Shown piece by piece: positions 24,898 through 32,677 of a DNA stretch of 64,000 bases. The stretch lies in assembly GCF_901538265.1 (NCBI RefSeq), contig NZ_LR593886.1, positions 4,299,738 to 4,363,737 on the forward strand, in the 5' to 3' direction. Each line of letters begins with the position of its first letter. Position 1 is the first letter of the stretch. A model generated the notes under the pieces. It did not search any database. It saw nothing but the letters and a program-made list of their open reading frames with translations, and was not told the origin of the DNA. Source of the stretch: Gemmata massiliana. Its GTDB lineage: Bacteria > Planctomycetota > Planctomycetia > Gemmatales > Gemmataceae. A program made the translations under genes and the position numbers.

Positions 24898-27231
24898 TCA
24901 GTTGGCGCTACGGGCGAGTGTCACCGCGACGAACTTGGAGGTCGGGGTGTTGCTGATGTCCGCGGTGCTGTCGAGCGGAACCAACACGTTCGTTTCGGGG
25001 AAGTACGTGGCACAGCAGCCCGGCGGGATGTCGTACTCCACCACAATGAAGTGCGGGGCCACGCGCCGCTCGCGCCGGTAGTGACCGGTCAGGTCCACGA
25101 CGTCGCCGGCGGCGAGACCCGCGGCGCGGATGTCGGCCGCGTTCATGAGCACCACGCGGCGCTCGTGCTTGATCCCGCGGTACCGGTCGTCGAGTCCGTA
25201 AACGGTCGTGTTGAACTGGTCGTGTGTGCGGATCGTCATCATCACCAACTGGCCCGGATCGACTCCGACCGCGTGCAGCGGGTGCGAGGTGAACCGCGCC
25301 TTGCCCGTTGCGGTGGGGAACGTGCCCTCGCGGGGCGGATTCGGCAGGTAGAAGCCGCCCGGGTGTCGCGCGCGGGCGTTGTAATCCTGGAACCCGGGGA
25401 TCACGCGCTCGATCCGTTCGCGGATGCGGTCGTAGTCGTTCGCGAGTTCGCTCCAGGGCACCGCCGAGCGCGCCCCGAGGGTCGCTTCCGCGAGCCGGGC
25501 CACGATCGCCACCTCACTGAGCAAGTGGCGCGACGCCGGCACGAGTGACCCGCGCGACATCTGGATCACGCCCATCGAGTTCTCGGTGGTGACGAACTGC
25601 TCCTTGCCGTTCTGCGTGTCGCGCTCGGTGCGACCCAAACACGGCAGGATGAGCGCCGTGCGCCCGGTGACGAGGTGCGAGCGGTTCAGTTTGATGGAGA
25701 CGTGAACGGTCAGTCGGCAGTTCTTGAGCGCCGAGCCGGTGACTTCGGTGTCCGGAGTGGCCGAGAGGAAGTTCCCGCCCATCGCGAAGAACACTTTCGC
25801 GCGCCCGTCGCGCATCGCGCGGATCGCTTCGACCGCGTCGAACCCGTGCTTGTCCGGCGGCGCGAAATTAAACTCGCGGCCGAGCGCGTCGAGGAACCAC
25901 GCGGCGGGGCGCTCGAAGATGCCCATCGTGCGGTCGCCCTGCACGTTCGAGTGGCCGCGCACCGGGCACAGCCCCGCGCCGGGCTTGCCGATGCTCCCGC
26001 GCAGTAGGAGCAGGTTCACCAGTTCCTGGATCGTCGCGACCGCGTGCTTGTGTTGCGTGAGGCCCATCGCCCAGCACGCGATGATTCGCTCGTTGGCCGC
26101 GATCAGGTCCGCGAGCTGCTCGATCACTTCGCGCGCGATCCCACTTTGGGCGGTAATTTGCTCCCACGACGCTTCGGCCAGAGCCGCGGTGAACGCATCG
26201 AAGCCGTCCGTTTTTTCGGCGATGAACGCCCGGTCGAGGGCGGTTCCGCGCTCGACGAGCACCTTCATCACGCCCTTGAGGAGCGCCTGGTCCCCGCCGA
26301 TTCGGACCTGAAGGTAGAGGTCTGTGAGCGGCGTACCGAACCCGAGCATCCCGCTGACTTCCTGCGGGTTGCGGAACGCCAGTAGCCCGGCTTCTTTCAA
26401 CGGGTTGATCGCAACGATCTTCGCGCCGGCACGCTTTGCAGCCTGGAGCGCGGTGAGCATCCGCGGGTGGTTCGTGCCCGGGTTCTGGCCCAGGATCAGT
26501 ATGAGTTGCGACTTCTCGAAATCTTCGAGCTTCACCGTGCCTTTACCGATGCCGACCGACGGAGTGAGCGCGCTGCCCGACGACTCGTGACACATGTTCG
26601 AGCAGTCGGGGAGGTTGTTCGTGCCGAACTGTCGAACGAAGAGTTGGTAGAGGAACGCGGCCTCATTGGAAGTGCGGCCGGACGTGTAGAAGAGTGCTTC
26701 GTCCGGCGACGCGAGCGCGTTGAGTTCGTCCGCGATGAGCCGGAACGCGGCGTCCCAGGTAATCGGTTCGTAGTGCCGGCTCCCGGGCCGTAGCACGAGC
26801 GGTTCGGTAAGCCGGCCCTGTTGCCCGTGCCAGTAGTCGGTCTGCTTCGCCAGCTCATCAATGGAGTGCGTGCGGAAGAATTCCGAGGTCAGGCGCCGGG
26901 TGTCCGCTTCCCACGCGATGGCCTTCGCGCCGTTCTCGCAGAACTCGGTGAGCGAGCGGTGCCCGTCCGGGTCCGGCCACGCGCAACTCGGGCAGTCTAC
27001 GCCCTGAGCCTGGTTCAGCAGGGTGAGTGTGCGGAACCCGCGCCGGAACCCCGCAGTGCTGAACACGTGACCGAGCGACACGGCCACCGCGGTCGCCCCG
27101 GCCGCCGCGGACTTCGGCTCCGTGAGCTTCAGCCCGGTGAACTCTTCGGGGCACAGCGCTTCCGGAGCGGGTTGCGCCGGCGGGCGGTCTGCAGATCCGC
27201 CACTTGTGGAGAGGTTCGGTTCGTGGTCCAT
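24898..27231 (-). CDS. FdhF/YdeP-type molybdopterin oxidoreductase
   Basis: A 777-residue catalytic subunit of the formate-dehydrogenase-alpha-like (YdeP) branch. An early Cys motif is DCPSCAWPDPDGHRS, then EFCENG; the cofactor-binding core includes ALFYTSGRTSNEAAFLYQLF, FGTNNLPDCSNMCHESSGSA, LILGQNPGTNHPRMLTAL and AMGLTQHKHAVATIQELVNL. A C-terminal molybdopterin-dinucleotide-binding domain contains LVMMTIRTHDQFNTTVYGLD. No Tat leader is seen, so it is cytoplasmic. Neighbouring fdhD supports activity as a formate-dehydrogenase-like enzyme, but no electron-transfer partner subunit is adjacent and the true substrate of this branch is uncertain. Confidence 0.9.
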   Translation of the reverse strand: MDHEPNLSTSGGSADRPPAQPAPEALCPEEFTGLKLTEPKSAAAGATAVAVSLGHVFSTAGFRRGFRTLTLLNQAQGVDCPSCAWPDPDGHRSLTEFCENGAKAIAWEADTRRLTSEFFRTHSIDELAKQTDYWHGQQGRLTEPLVLRPGSRHYEPITWDAAFRLIADELNALASPDEALFYTSGRTSNEAAFLYQLFVRQFGTNNLPDCSNMCHESSGSALTPSVGIGKGTVKLEDFEKSQLILILGQNPGTNHPRMLTALQAAKRAGAKIVAINPLKEAGLLAFRNPQEVSGMLGFGTPLTDLYLQVRIGGDQALLKGVMKVLVERGTALDRAFIAEKTDGFDAFTAALAEASWEQITAQSGIAREVIEQLADLIAANERIIACWAMGLTQHKHAVATIQELVNLLLLRGSIGKPGAGLCPVRGHSNVQGDRTMGIFERPAAWFLDALGREFNFAPPDKHGFDAVEAIRAMRDGRAKVFFAMGGNFLSATPDTEVTGSALKNCRLTVHVSIKLNRSHLVTGRTALILPCLGRTERDTQNGKEQFVTTENSMGVIQMSRGSLVPASRHLLSEVAIVARLAEATLGARSAVPWSELANDYDRIRERIERVIPGFQDYNARARHPGGFYLPNPPREGTFPTATGKARFTSHPLHAVGVDPGQLVMMTIRTHDQFNTTVYGLDDRYRGIKHERRVVLMNAADIRAAGLAAGDVVDLTGHYRRERRVAPHFIVVEYDIPPGCCATYFPETNVLVPLDSTADISNTPTSKFVAVTLARSAN

Positions 27232-27379
27232 GTCAGTCCCTAATCGGGCACGGAGGGTACTTTCTTTTTACCCGGTTCGCGCGCGGAAGGGAATGCGCGG
27301 ACCGGGTAGTTCGGGTTGACCCGGGTACGAAGGGCGGCTATTTCCCGCGCGTCCGAAAACGCGCGCAAGGATGCCGCAC

Positions 27380-27931
27380 ATGTCGCGAATACTGTTCTCG
27401 GGGTTGGTCGTTTGGTCCGTCGTGCCGATTGCGATGCTTTTGGGTTCGTGCGGCTCGGCATCAGCCCAGGATGTGAAATGGCGCACGGATTTCGCTGCGG
27501 CGCGGAAGGAAGCGACCGAGACCGGCCGCGCGCTGCTGCTCGATTTCGGGACCGAATCGTGCTTCTGGTGTAAGAAGCTCGACGCGACCACGTTCCGCGA
27601 TCCGAAGGTCATGAAACTGCTCAACGAGCAGTTCATTCCGGTGAAGATCGATGCCCAAAAATACCAGCAATTGACCGACAAACTCGGGATCGAGAGCTTC
27701 CCCACGCTGATTCTGGCTACCGCAGAGGGGAAAGTGATCGGCCGGCATGTCGGGTTCGCAGACGTCGCGAAACTCACTGCATTTCTGAATAAGGTTCCGG
27801 CCCCAGCGCCGGTCCCCGCAGCGGCCGTGGCCCCAATGACCGAGGCCGACAAACAGCGGCGCGCGAAAGAGGAAATCGACGCGGGCCTCGCCGCAGCCCT
27901 TCCGCGCATCACAGCCGCTCTCGACCGCTGA
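27380..27931 (+). CDS. exported thioredoxin-family protein
   Basis: A 183-residue protein with an N-terminal signal (MSRILFSGLVVWSVVPIAML, then ASAQ as a likely cleavage site; LLGSC could alternatively be a lipobox). The thioredoxin fold has active site CFWCKK, followed by the cis-Pro loop GIESFPTLILA. It matches the thioredoxin_7/DUF255-like type of short periplasmic reductants. A Pro/Ala linker and a helical tail end the protein. ATG 27380 is favoured because AAGG lies 9 nt upstream; ATG at 27371 is too close to it. It is divergent from the molybdoenzyme gene. Confidence 0.85.
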   Translation: MSRILFSGLVVWSVVPIAMLLGSCGSASAQDVKWRTDFAAARKEATETGRALLLDFGTESCFWCKKLDATTFRDPKVMKLLNEQFIPVKIDAQKYQQLTDKLGIESFPTLILATAEGKVIGRHVGFADVAKLTAFLNKVPAPAPVPAAAVAPMTEADKQRRAKEEIDAGLAAALPRITAALDR

Positions 27932-27986
27932 GCGCACATCACGAAACACAGTAACCTCGAAGTTTGGTACTCCGATTTGTCCCGTA

Positions 27987-28013
27987 CCCAGAAATTGAGG
28001 AAATTTCTGGGTG
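27987..28013. terminator. hairpin after the thioredoxin gene
   Basis: A perfect 11-bp stem ACCCAGAAATT/AATTTCTGGGT with a 5-nt loop, 55 bp downstream of the stop. There is no T-tract, so it may be a transcript-stabilising or weak terminator hairpin. Confidence 0.45.
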
Positions 28014-28085
28014 GAGTGAACCGTCTCTGATTACGCATGGTCGGCTTCGACCTGCGGGAGCCGTGGATTCACGCGAGGACGCGGG

Positions 28086-28610
28086 GTGCTGATTGCAATG
28101 ACCGGCTTGCCCGGTAGCGGAAAAAGTACGCTCGCCTCACGTCTTGCAGGGACTCTCGGCGGTGTTGTGCTGAGCAAGGACGTGATTCGAGCCGCGCTCT
28201 TTGCGCCGAGTGTGCTCGACTATTCGGCCGCGCAGGACGAAATCGCGATGTCCGCGGTGTACCGTGCGGCCGAGTACATCCTCAGAGCCGATCCCGTGCG
28301 CGCCGTCTTTCTCGACGGGCGCACGTTCAGCAAATCGGGGCAACTCGACGCACCAATCGCCCTGGCAGTGACGCTCAATCAGCCGCTTCAAGTTATCGAG
28401 TGTGCGTGTTCGGATACTGTGGCCCGTGCTCGGCTCGAAGCGGACCACCGCGCGGGCACGCATCCCGCGGGGAACCGCACGCCGGAGATGTACACTCGCG
28501 TGAGGGCTGCGGCCGTGCCGCTCACCGTTCCGCGACTCACGCTTGATACCGGCGCGCTCACACTTGAAGATTGCGTGAGCCGGGCGCTCGCGTACCTTTC
28601 TCGCCACTAA
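28086..28610 (+). CDS. P-loop kinase of the AAA_33/zeta-toxin-like type
   Basis: A 174-residue protein with Walker A GLPGSGKSTLASRLA at the N-terminus, followed by LSKDVIRAALF (substrate-binding Asp-x2-Arg pattern) and a Walker-B-like AVFLDGRTFSK. This layout is shared by small metabolite or antibiotic kinases of the AAA_33 group. The GTG at 28086 is chosen because GAGG lies 7 nt upstream; an ATG four codons in is the alternative. No toxin-antitoxin partner is adjacent. The substrate cannot be read from the sequence. Confidence 0.8.
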   Translation: MLIAMTGLPGSGKSTLASRLAGTLGGVVLSKDVIRAALFAPSVLDYSAAQDEIAMSAVYRAAEYILRADPVRAVFLDGRTFSKSGQLDAPIALAVTLNQPLQVIECACSDTVARARLEADHRAGTHPAGNRTPEMYTRVRAAAVPLTVPRLTLDTGALTLEDCVSRALAYLSRH

Positions 28611-28662
28611 GCACCCGCGTACACTCCCACTAAGTCGCGCCAACTCCTAACCGGAGACTCAC

Positions 28663-29991
28663 GTGTACCGTTACGCTGCAATCGCCCTTGTCTTGTCAGT
28701 CCCAACCGTTCACGCCGCGGACTTCGAGAAAGAGAAGGAACAGAACTGGCACCACTGGCGCGGGCCGAACGCGGACGGCTCAGCTCCGCGGGCGAATCCG
28801 CCCGTGAAGTGGGACGCAAAGACCAACATTTCGTGGAAGGCGGAACTGACGGGGCGCGGGTCGGCCACGCCGATCGTCTGGGGCGACCGCGTGTTCGTTC
28901 TGACCGCGGTGAAGACCGACCGCAAGGCGAAGCCCGAAGAGATGCCCAAGCCGGACACGCGGTTCGACGTGAAGACCGATCCGCCGACGAACTTCCACAA
29001 ATTTTTCGTGATGTGCTTCGTTCGGACCAACGGCAAGAAACTGTGGGAGAAACTCGTTGCCGAAATGGTCCCGCACGAGGGGCACCACGCGACGCACTCC
29101 TACGCGGCCGGTTCGCCCACCACCGACGGCAAGTTCCTGTACGTGTCGTTCGGGTCGTTCGGAACGTACTGCCTGGACTTCGACGGCAACGTGAAGTGGG
29201 AGCGCACGGATTTGGGGCGCATGCACACGCGGCTCGGGTGGGGCGAGGCCGTCACGCCGGTTGTGTACGGGGACGCACTACTCCTGAACTTCGACCAGGA
29301 GGCGGACGCCAAACTGCATTGCCTTGATGTTGCTACAGGAAAGACCAAATGGGTGGTGAAACGCGAAGAGAAGACCACCTGGTCGACTCCCTACGTCGTT
29401 GAACACGGCGGGAAAACACAAGTAATTACGAACGGCACGACGCGCGTTCGCAGCTACGATTTGGCGACGGGCGCGGTCATCTGGGAATGTGCCGGCATGA
29501 CCGTGAACCCGATCCCGTCCCCGGTAAAGTTCGGCGATTCGGTCATCTGCGTCAGCGGGTACCGAGGGTACATGGCTCTCTCGGTGCCGCTCGCGTCTAC
29601 CGGCGACCTCGGCACGAAGGGCAAAGTGAACTGGCGCTACCCGGCCGGGACGCCCTACGTACCGTCGCCGGTTCTCGTCGGCGACTCCCTCTACTTCACT
29701 CAAGCGAACGACGCTCTGCTCACCGTACTCGATGCGAAAACGGGCAAGGCCATCGTTGAGAAGGAGCAACTCCCGACCGTGAGGAGCTTCTACGCTTCGC
29801 CAATCGCGGCCGCGGGCCGCGTGTACTTCGTTGATCGCAACGGGGTCACGGTGGTGCTCAAGGCGGGCGACAGTGTGGACGTCCTGTCGGTCAACAAGCT
29901 CAACGACCTCATTGACGCTTCGCCCGTTGCGGTGGGCAAACAGTTGTTCTTGCGCGGCGAAAAGTACTTGTACTGCATCGAAGAGAAGTGA
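28663..29991 (+). CDS. exported PQQ-type beta-propeller protein
   Basis: A 442-residue protein with a short signal peptide (MYRYAAIALVLSVPTVHAAD) and repeated propeller blades of the PQQ-enzyme type: WHHWRGPNADGSAPRANPPV near the start, and blade motifs such as LLNFDQEADAKLHCLDVATG with KTKWV, and RSYDLATGAVIWECAG. No quinone-binding dehydrogenase residues or heme motif are seen, so it is probably a non-enzymatic outer-compartment propeller (BamB-like fold), a class greatly expanded in planctomycetes. GGAGA precedes the GTG start. It converges with the FGE/RT operon. Confidence 0.88.
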   Translation: MYRYAAIALVLSVPTVHAADFEKEKEQNWHHWRGPNADGSAPRANPPVKWDAKTNISWKAELTGRGSATPIVWGDRVFVLTAVKTDRKAKPEEMPKPDTRFDVKTDPPTNFHKFFVMCFVRTNGKKLWEKLVAEMVPHEGHHATHSYAAGSPTTDGKFLYVSFGSFGTYCLDFDGNVKWERTDLGRMHTRLGWGEAVTPVVYGDALLLNFDQEADAKLHCLDVATGKTKWVVKREEKTTWSTPYVVEHGGKTQVITNGTTRVRSYDLATGAVIWECAGMTVNPIPSPVKFGDSVICVSGYRGYMALSVPLASTGDLGTKGKVNWRYPAGTPYVPSPVLVGDSLYFTQANDALLTVLDAKTGKAIVEKEQLPTVRSFYASPIAAAGRVYFVDRNGVTVVLKAGDSVDVLSVNKLNDLIDASPVAVGKQLFLRGEKYLYCIEEK

Positions 29992-30004
29992 ACCGGAACA
30001 CTTG

Positions 30005-30077
30005 AGTTCCAGCAGTTCCAAGTTCCAGAGTCCCAAAAAACGAAGTACGGCGCTTCAGGTTTAGAACTGCTGGAACT
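30005..30077. repeat. palindromic repeat between convergent genes
   Basis: AGTTCCAGCAGTTC (30005-30018) is perfectly inverted at 30064-30077, and the short word AGTTCCA or its complement recurs several times to 30085. It fills the 94-bp gap between the propeller gene and the FGE-fold gene and could act as a two-way terminator. It also resembles a dispersed palindrome in style. Confidence 0.6.
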
Positions 30078-30085
30078 TGGAACTT

Positions 30086-31063
30086 TTAAGCCGGACGAAC
30101 AGGGAGTACGCACGCGGGGCGGAAGCCAACCCACTGGTTGCGCCGAGCGACCGAGAGGTTTCGGCGGTGATTGCTTTTCATTGATTCCGCCGATGTGCGC
30201 AGGTAGCACGCCCCGCGAACTCCAGTCTCAACTGTTTCGCTGGTGCCGGGGACCGAAACGATCGGATTCAGAGGGGGGAAATCGCCGATCGCGGCTTTTG
30301 GCGCTGCGGGTTGGCACCACTCCGAGACGTTCCCGGTTAGCTCCTCGCACCCGTAAGGCGAGCGGACGTGTGAGAACTTGCCCACCTCGCACGTAGAGGC
30401 GGCTTCTACGTGCGCGAGTTTCTTGTTCCCGGACGCTCCCGTACCCCACGGATACGGCCGCCCGTCGGTTCCGCGTGCGGCCTTCTCCCACATCCACTCC
30501 GTCGGGATTATCAGCCCGGCCCACTTGCAGTACGCGAACGCATCGAACAGTGATACGAACGTGACCGGGTGCCTTTCCTTACCCTTGGGCGGGCCGGTGC
30601 TGGTCCAGTTCGAGAGGTAGGCGTCGTAGTCCGGGTGCGCCTTGTCCGGCTCGTAGCCAGTTTCGCCAATGAACTGTGCGTACTGCTCGTTGGTGACCGG
30701 CCAGCGCGCGAGTGAGAACCCGGCACAGTAGGCGGATTCGCCCCCCGTGCCGTAAGTGAATTTACCCGCGGGTATCCAGATCATCTGGGAGCCGTCGATC
30801 GGGTTCACCCAACTCAGGTTCGCGCGCGTTGTGGGGTCAGTGTGCTCACACGGGAGTACCAGTTCGTGGTCGCGCGCGAAGTCCATGACCGCGTGCGCGT
30901 CGGAATTGGCGGACGCCGCGGTGACGATCTTCCATGCCGCGAGCGCACGGGCTGCGGTCGCTTTCTCCTTGGTGAGAGCTTCCAGTTCACCCATAGCTTT
31001 CGCAGACGGGAACTGCGCACCGTCGTCCGCACTTGGGGTTTCGTCTTCGTCGTCGGGTTTCAT
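30086..31063 (-). CDS. FGE-sulfatase-fold (SUMF1-like) protein, RT operon partner
   Basis: A 325-residue protein. An acidic N-terminus and a helical region of about 90 residues precede an FGE-sulfatase domain (about 95-325): NPIDGSQMIWIPAGKFTYGT, RWPVTNEQYAQFIGETGY, HPVTFVSLFDAFAYCKWAGL, EELTGNVSEWCQP and the terminal WVGFRPACVLP. In true formylglycine-generating enzymes two catalytic Cys lie before the GFR end; the matching stretch here (RGACYLRTSAESMKSNHRRN) does not keep that pair, so it is probably a C-type-lectin-like binding domain rather than an active oxidase. Its ATG overlaps the stop of the upstream RT by 4 bp (ATGA), showing a shared transcript and coupled translation. Its role in the RT system is unknown. 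Confidence 0.88.
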   Translation of the reverse strand: MKPDDEDETPSADDGAQFPSAKAMGELEALTKEKATAARALAAWKIVTAASANSDAHAVMDFARDHELVLPCEHTDPTTRANLSWVNPIDGSQMIWIPAGKFTYGTGGESAYCAGFSLARWPVTNEQYAQFIGETGYEPDKAHPDYDAYLSNWTSTGPPKGKERHPVTFVSLFDAFAYCKWAGLIIPTEWMWEKAARGTDGRPYPWGTGASGNKKLAHVEAASTCEVGKFSHVRSPYGCEELTGNVSEWCQPAAPKAAIGDFPPLNPIVSVPGTSETVETGVRGACYLRTSAESMKSNHRRNLSVARRNQWVGFRPACVLPVRPA

Positions 31064-32607
31064 TCGTCACCCGCTTTCGCGTCCGGTGTTTCGTCGCTGT
31101 CACCGATCGGTCCGCCGAGCAGCTCGTTGACGCGGCGGAGCAGGGCACCGCCGTGCTCGGGTTGCACCATGTTGAGGTAAGCCGCGATCCCGCGCAGGTA
31201 TTGCGTGAACGCCGCGACGTTGCCGTTGAACTTCGGGTGCCGCTTCGCTTGCGATTCGATGTCGTGAGTCGCGCAGTTGTGGAGGATCGCGCGAAGTTCG
31301 CGCCGTAGTTCGCGGGGCACGCGGAGGGCGTCGTTTACCACGATCCCGGTCACCACCTGGCGCTGAGAATCGCGGATAACGCGGAACTTCTCCTGGTTCA
31401 CCACGAACCCTTCATGCTGACACAGTTGATCCACCCACCAGCGGAATCGCCCGAGTTTCAGCCCCTCCGCCTTTGGGAACGAAAAAGTGAGATCGTCCGC
31501 GTAGCGCGTGAACGTGCCCTTATTAGCTTTGGCCAACCCCGTGAGGCGCGCGTCAAGCCGCCGGCACACGAGGTTCGAGATCGCGGGGGAGGTGGGCGCG
31601 CCTTGCGGGAGCGTTGCAGTGCCCCACTGCGTGGGGTCGGGCGTGTAGCAGCACAGGCGCGCGAGTACAGGGGCGACCTGTTTGGCTTCGTCCTTCGTAC
31701 CGAACATGCAATTATCGACCGGGTACCCGAGGCTCGCGAACAGCCCCATCACGCGGAAGTAGTGGATTGTGGGGAAGAAGTCTTTGAGGTCGAATTTTAC
31801 GATCAGTTCCGCGCCGACGTGGGGCGTCGCGTTGCTCACGGTGGAGCGCCCGTTGACGAACCCGTGCGCGGCCGAGTGCGGCGGGATCTTGCTCAAAATG
31901 TGCTTCAGAATCTGCTTCTGCACCCACTTCAACTGTTTCTTGGGGGCGCAAATCATTCGGTCGGTGCCGTCGCGCTTGGGGATCGTGTGCGTGCTGTACG
32001 GGCCGTTCTTGTGATCGCTCGCGAGCAGGAAGAACCCGAGTTGGTTCGGTGATTTGATGTTCAGCAGCTTCCGCACGTCCTTGAGTTTCGTGAGGATCGG
32101 AACCCCGCTGCGTTCCTGGGTGCGTGTGCCGGGCTTGTGCCGGGTGATCTTCAACTCCTCGCTCGGGAGAAGCCACCCCGTCGGGTTCCAGTCGCCGTCC
32201 TTTTGGGCGGGGACCGCGACTTCCTCGATTTTCGCTTTGCGCACGGCCCTGATCACGGTCCGGCGCACTTCCATGTCCGCGTCTTTCGCAAGGCGCCGGA
32301 GCACGCGGGCACAGGCGCGTTCCGGCAGGTGCTCGCGGGCGTAGCGAACGAATTCGAGTCGGGCCTTTTTGTCGGGGGCTTCGAGGAGCGCGTCGAACTG
32401 TGTCCAGATTAACTCGTTCGCCCGGTTCACGGCCGGTTCATAACTTGCGAGGGCACGAACCCGATCGAGTGCGGTATGGAGCGCCTTGAACGTTCCGGGT
32501 AACTTGGCGCAGTGCTGTTCGATGGTTGCGATTAGGCCGGCGTCGGCGTCCGCGTTCGCGGGTAGTGGCAGGAGCAGCCACGCCGGGGCGGATCGTGGAG
32601 CGGACAT
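31060..32607 (-). CDS. retron-like reverse transcriptase with HEAT-like N-terminal extension
   Basis: A 515-residue RNA-directed DNA polymerase. Residues 1-140 are helical and include a HEAT-like repeat (RLAKDADMEVRRTVIRAVRK). The RT domain follows: YSTHTIPKRDGTDRMICAPK, the retron-type NAxxH set in HGFVNGRSTVSNATPHVG (near 250-260), KFDLKDFFPTIHYFRV with the first catalytic Asp, LPQGAPTSPAISNLVCRRLD, catalytic FTRYADDLTFSF (near 367), and the VTG set QRQVVTGIVVND (near 417). NAxxH plus VTG are marks of retron RTs in the literature. ATG 32607 is favoured because AGAGGA lies 6 nt upstream; ATG 32640 is an alternative. It overlaps the FGE gene. There is no room for a canonical msr-msd in the 70-bp divergent gap. 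Confidence 0.9.
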   Translation of the reverse strand: MSAPRSAPAWLLLPLPANADADAGLIATIEQHCAKLPGTFKALHTALDRVRALASYEPAVNRANELIWTQFDALLEAPDKKARLEFVRYAREHLPERACARVLRRLAKDADMEVRRTVIRAVRKAKIEEVAVPAQKDGDWNPTGWLLPSEELKITRHKPGTRTQERSGVPILTKLKDVRKLLNIKSPNQLGFFLLASDHKNGPYSTHTIPKRDGTDRMICAPKKQLKWVQKQILKHILSKIPPHSAAHGFVNGRSTVSNATPHVGAELIVKFDLKDFFPTIHYFRVMGLFASLGYPVDNCMFGTKDEAKQVAPVLARLCCYTPDPTQWGTATLPQGAPTSPAISNLVCRRLDARLTGLAKANKGTFTRYADDLTFSFPKAEGLKLGRFRWWVDQLCQHEGFVVNQEKFRVIRDSQRQVVTGIVVNDALRVPRELRRELRAILHNCATHDIESQAKRHPKFNGNVAAFTQYLRGIAAYLNMVQPEHGGALLRRVNELLGGPIGDSDETPDAKAGDE

Positions 32608-32677
32608 TGCGAATCCTCTTCGTACCCTCGATAAGTGCATAGAAGGTAGCCCACTCCTCGCAATATCTCAAGCACCG

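Noticed and set aside
30086-32607. Diversity-generating retroelement (RT plus FGE-fold variable protein)
   Set aside because: No template repeat resembling the 3' end of the FGE gene is seen near the RT, the end of the FGE gene is not rich in AAY codons, no Avd-like gene is present, and the RT carries retron-type NAxxH and VTG motifs.
32606-32664. Inverted repeat ATTGCGA/TCGCAAT as retron a1/a2 arms
   Set aside because: Only 7 bp long, enclosing 45 nt, and one arm overlaps the RT start codon; too small for an msr-msd region. Kept only as context.
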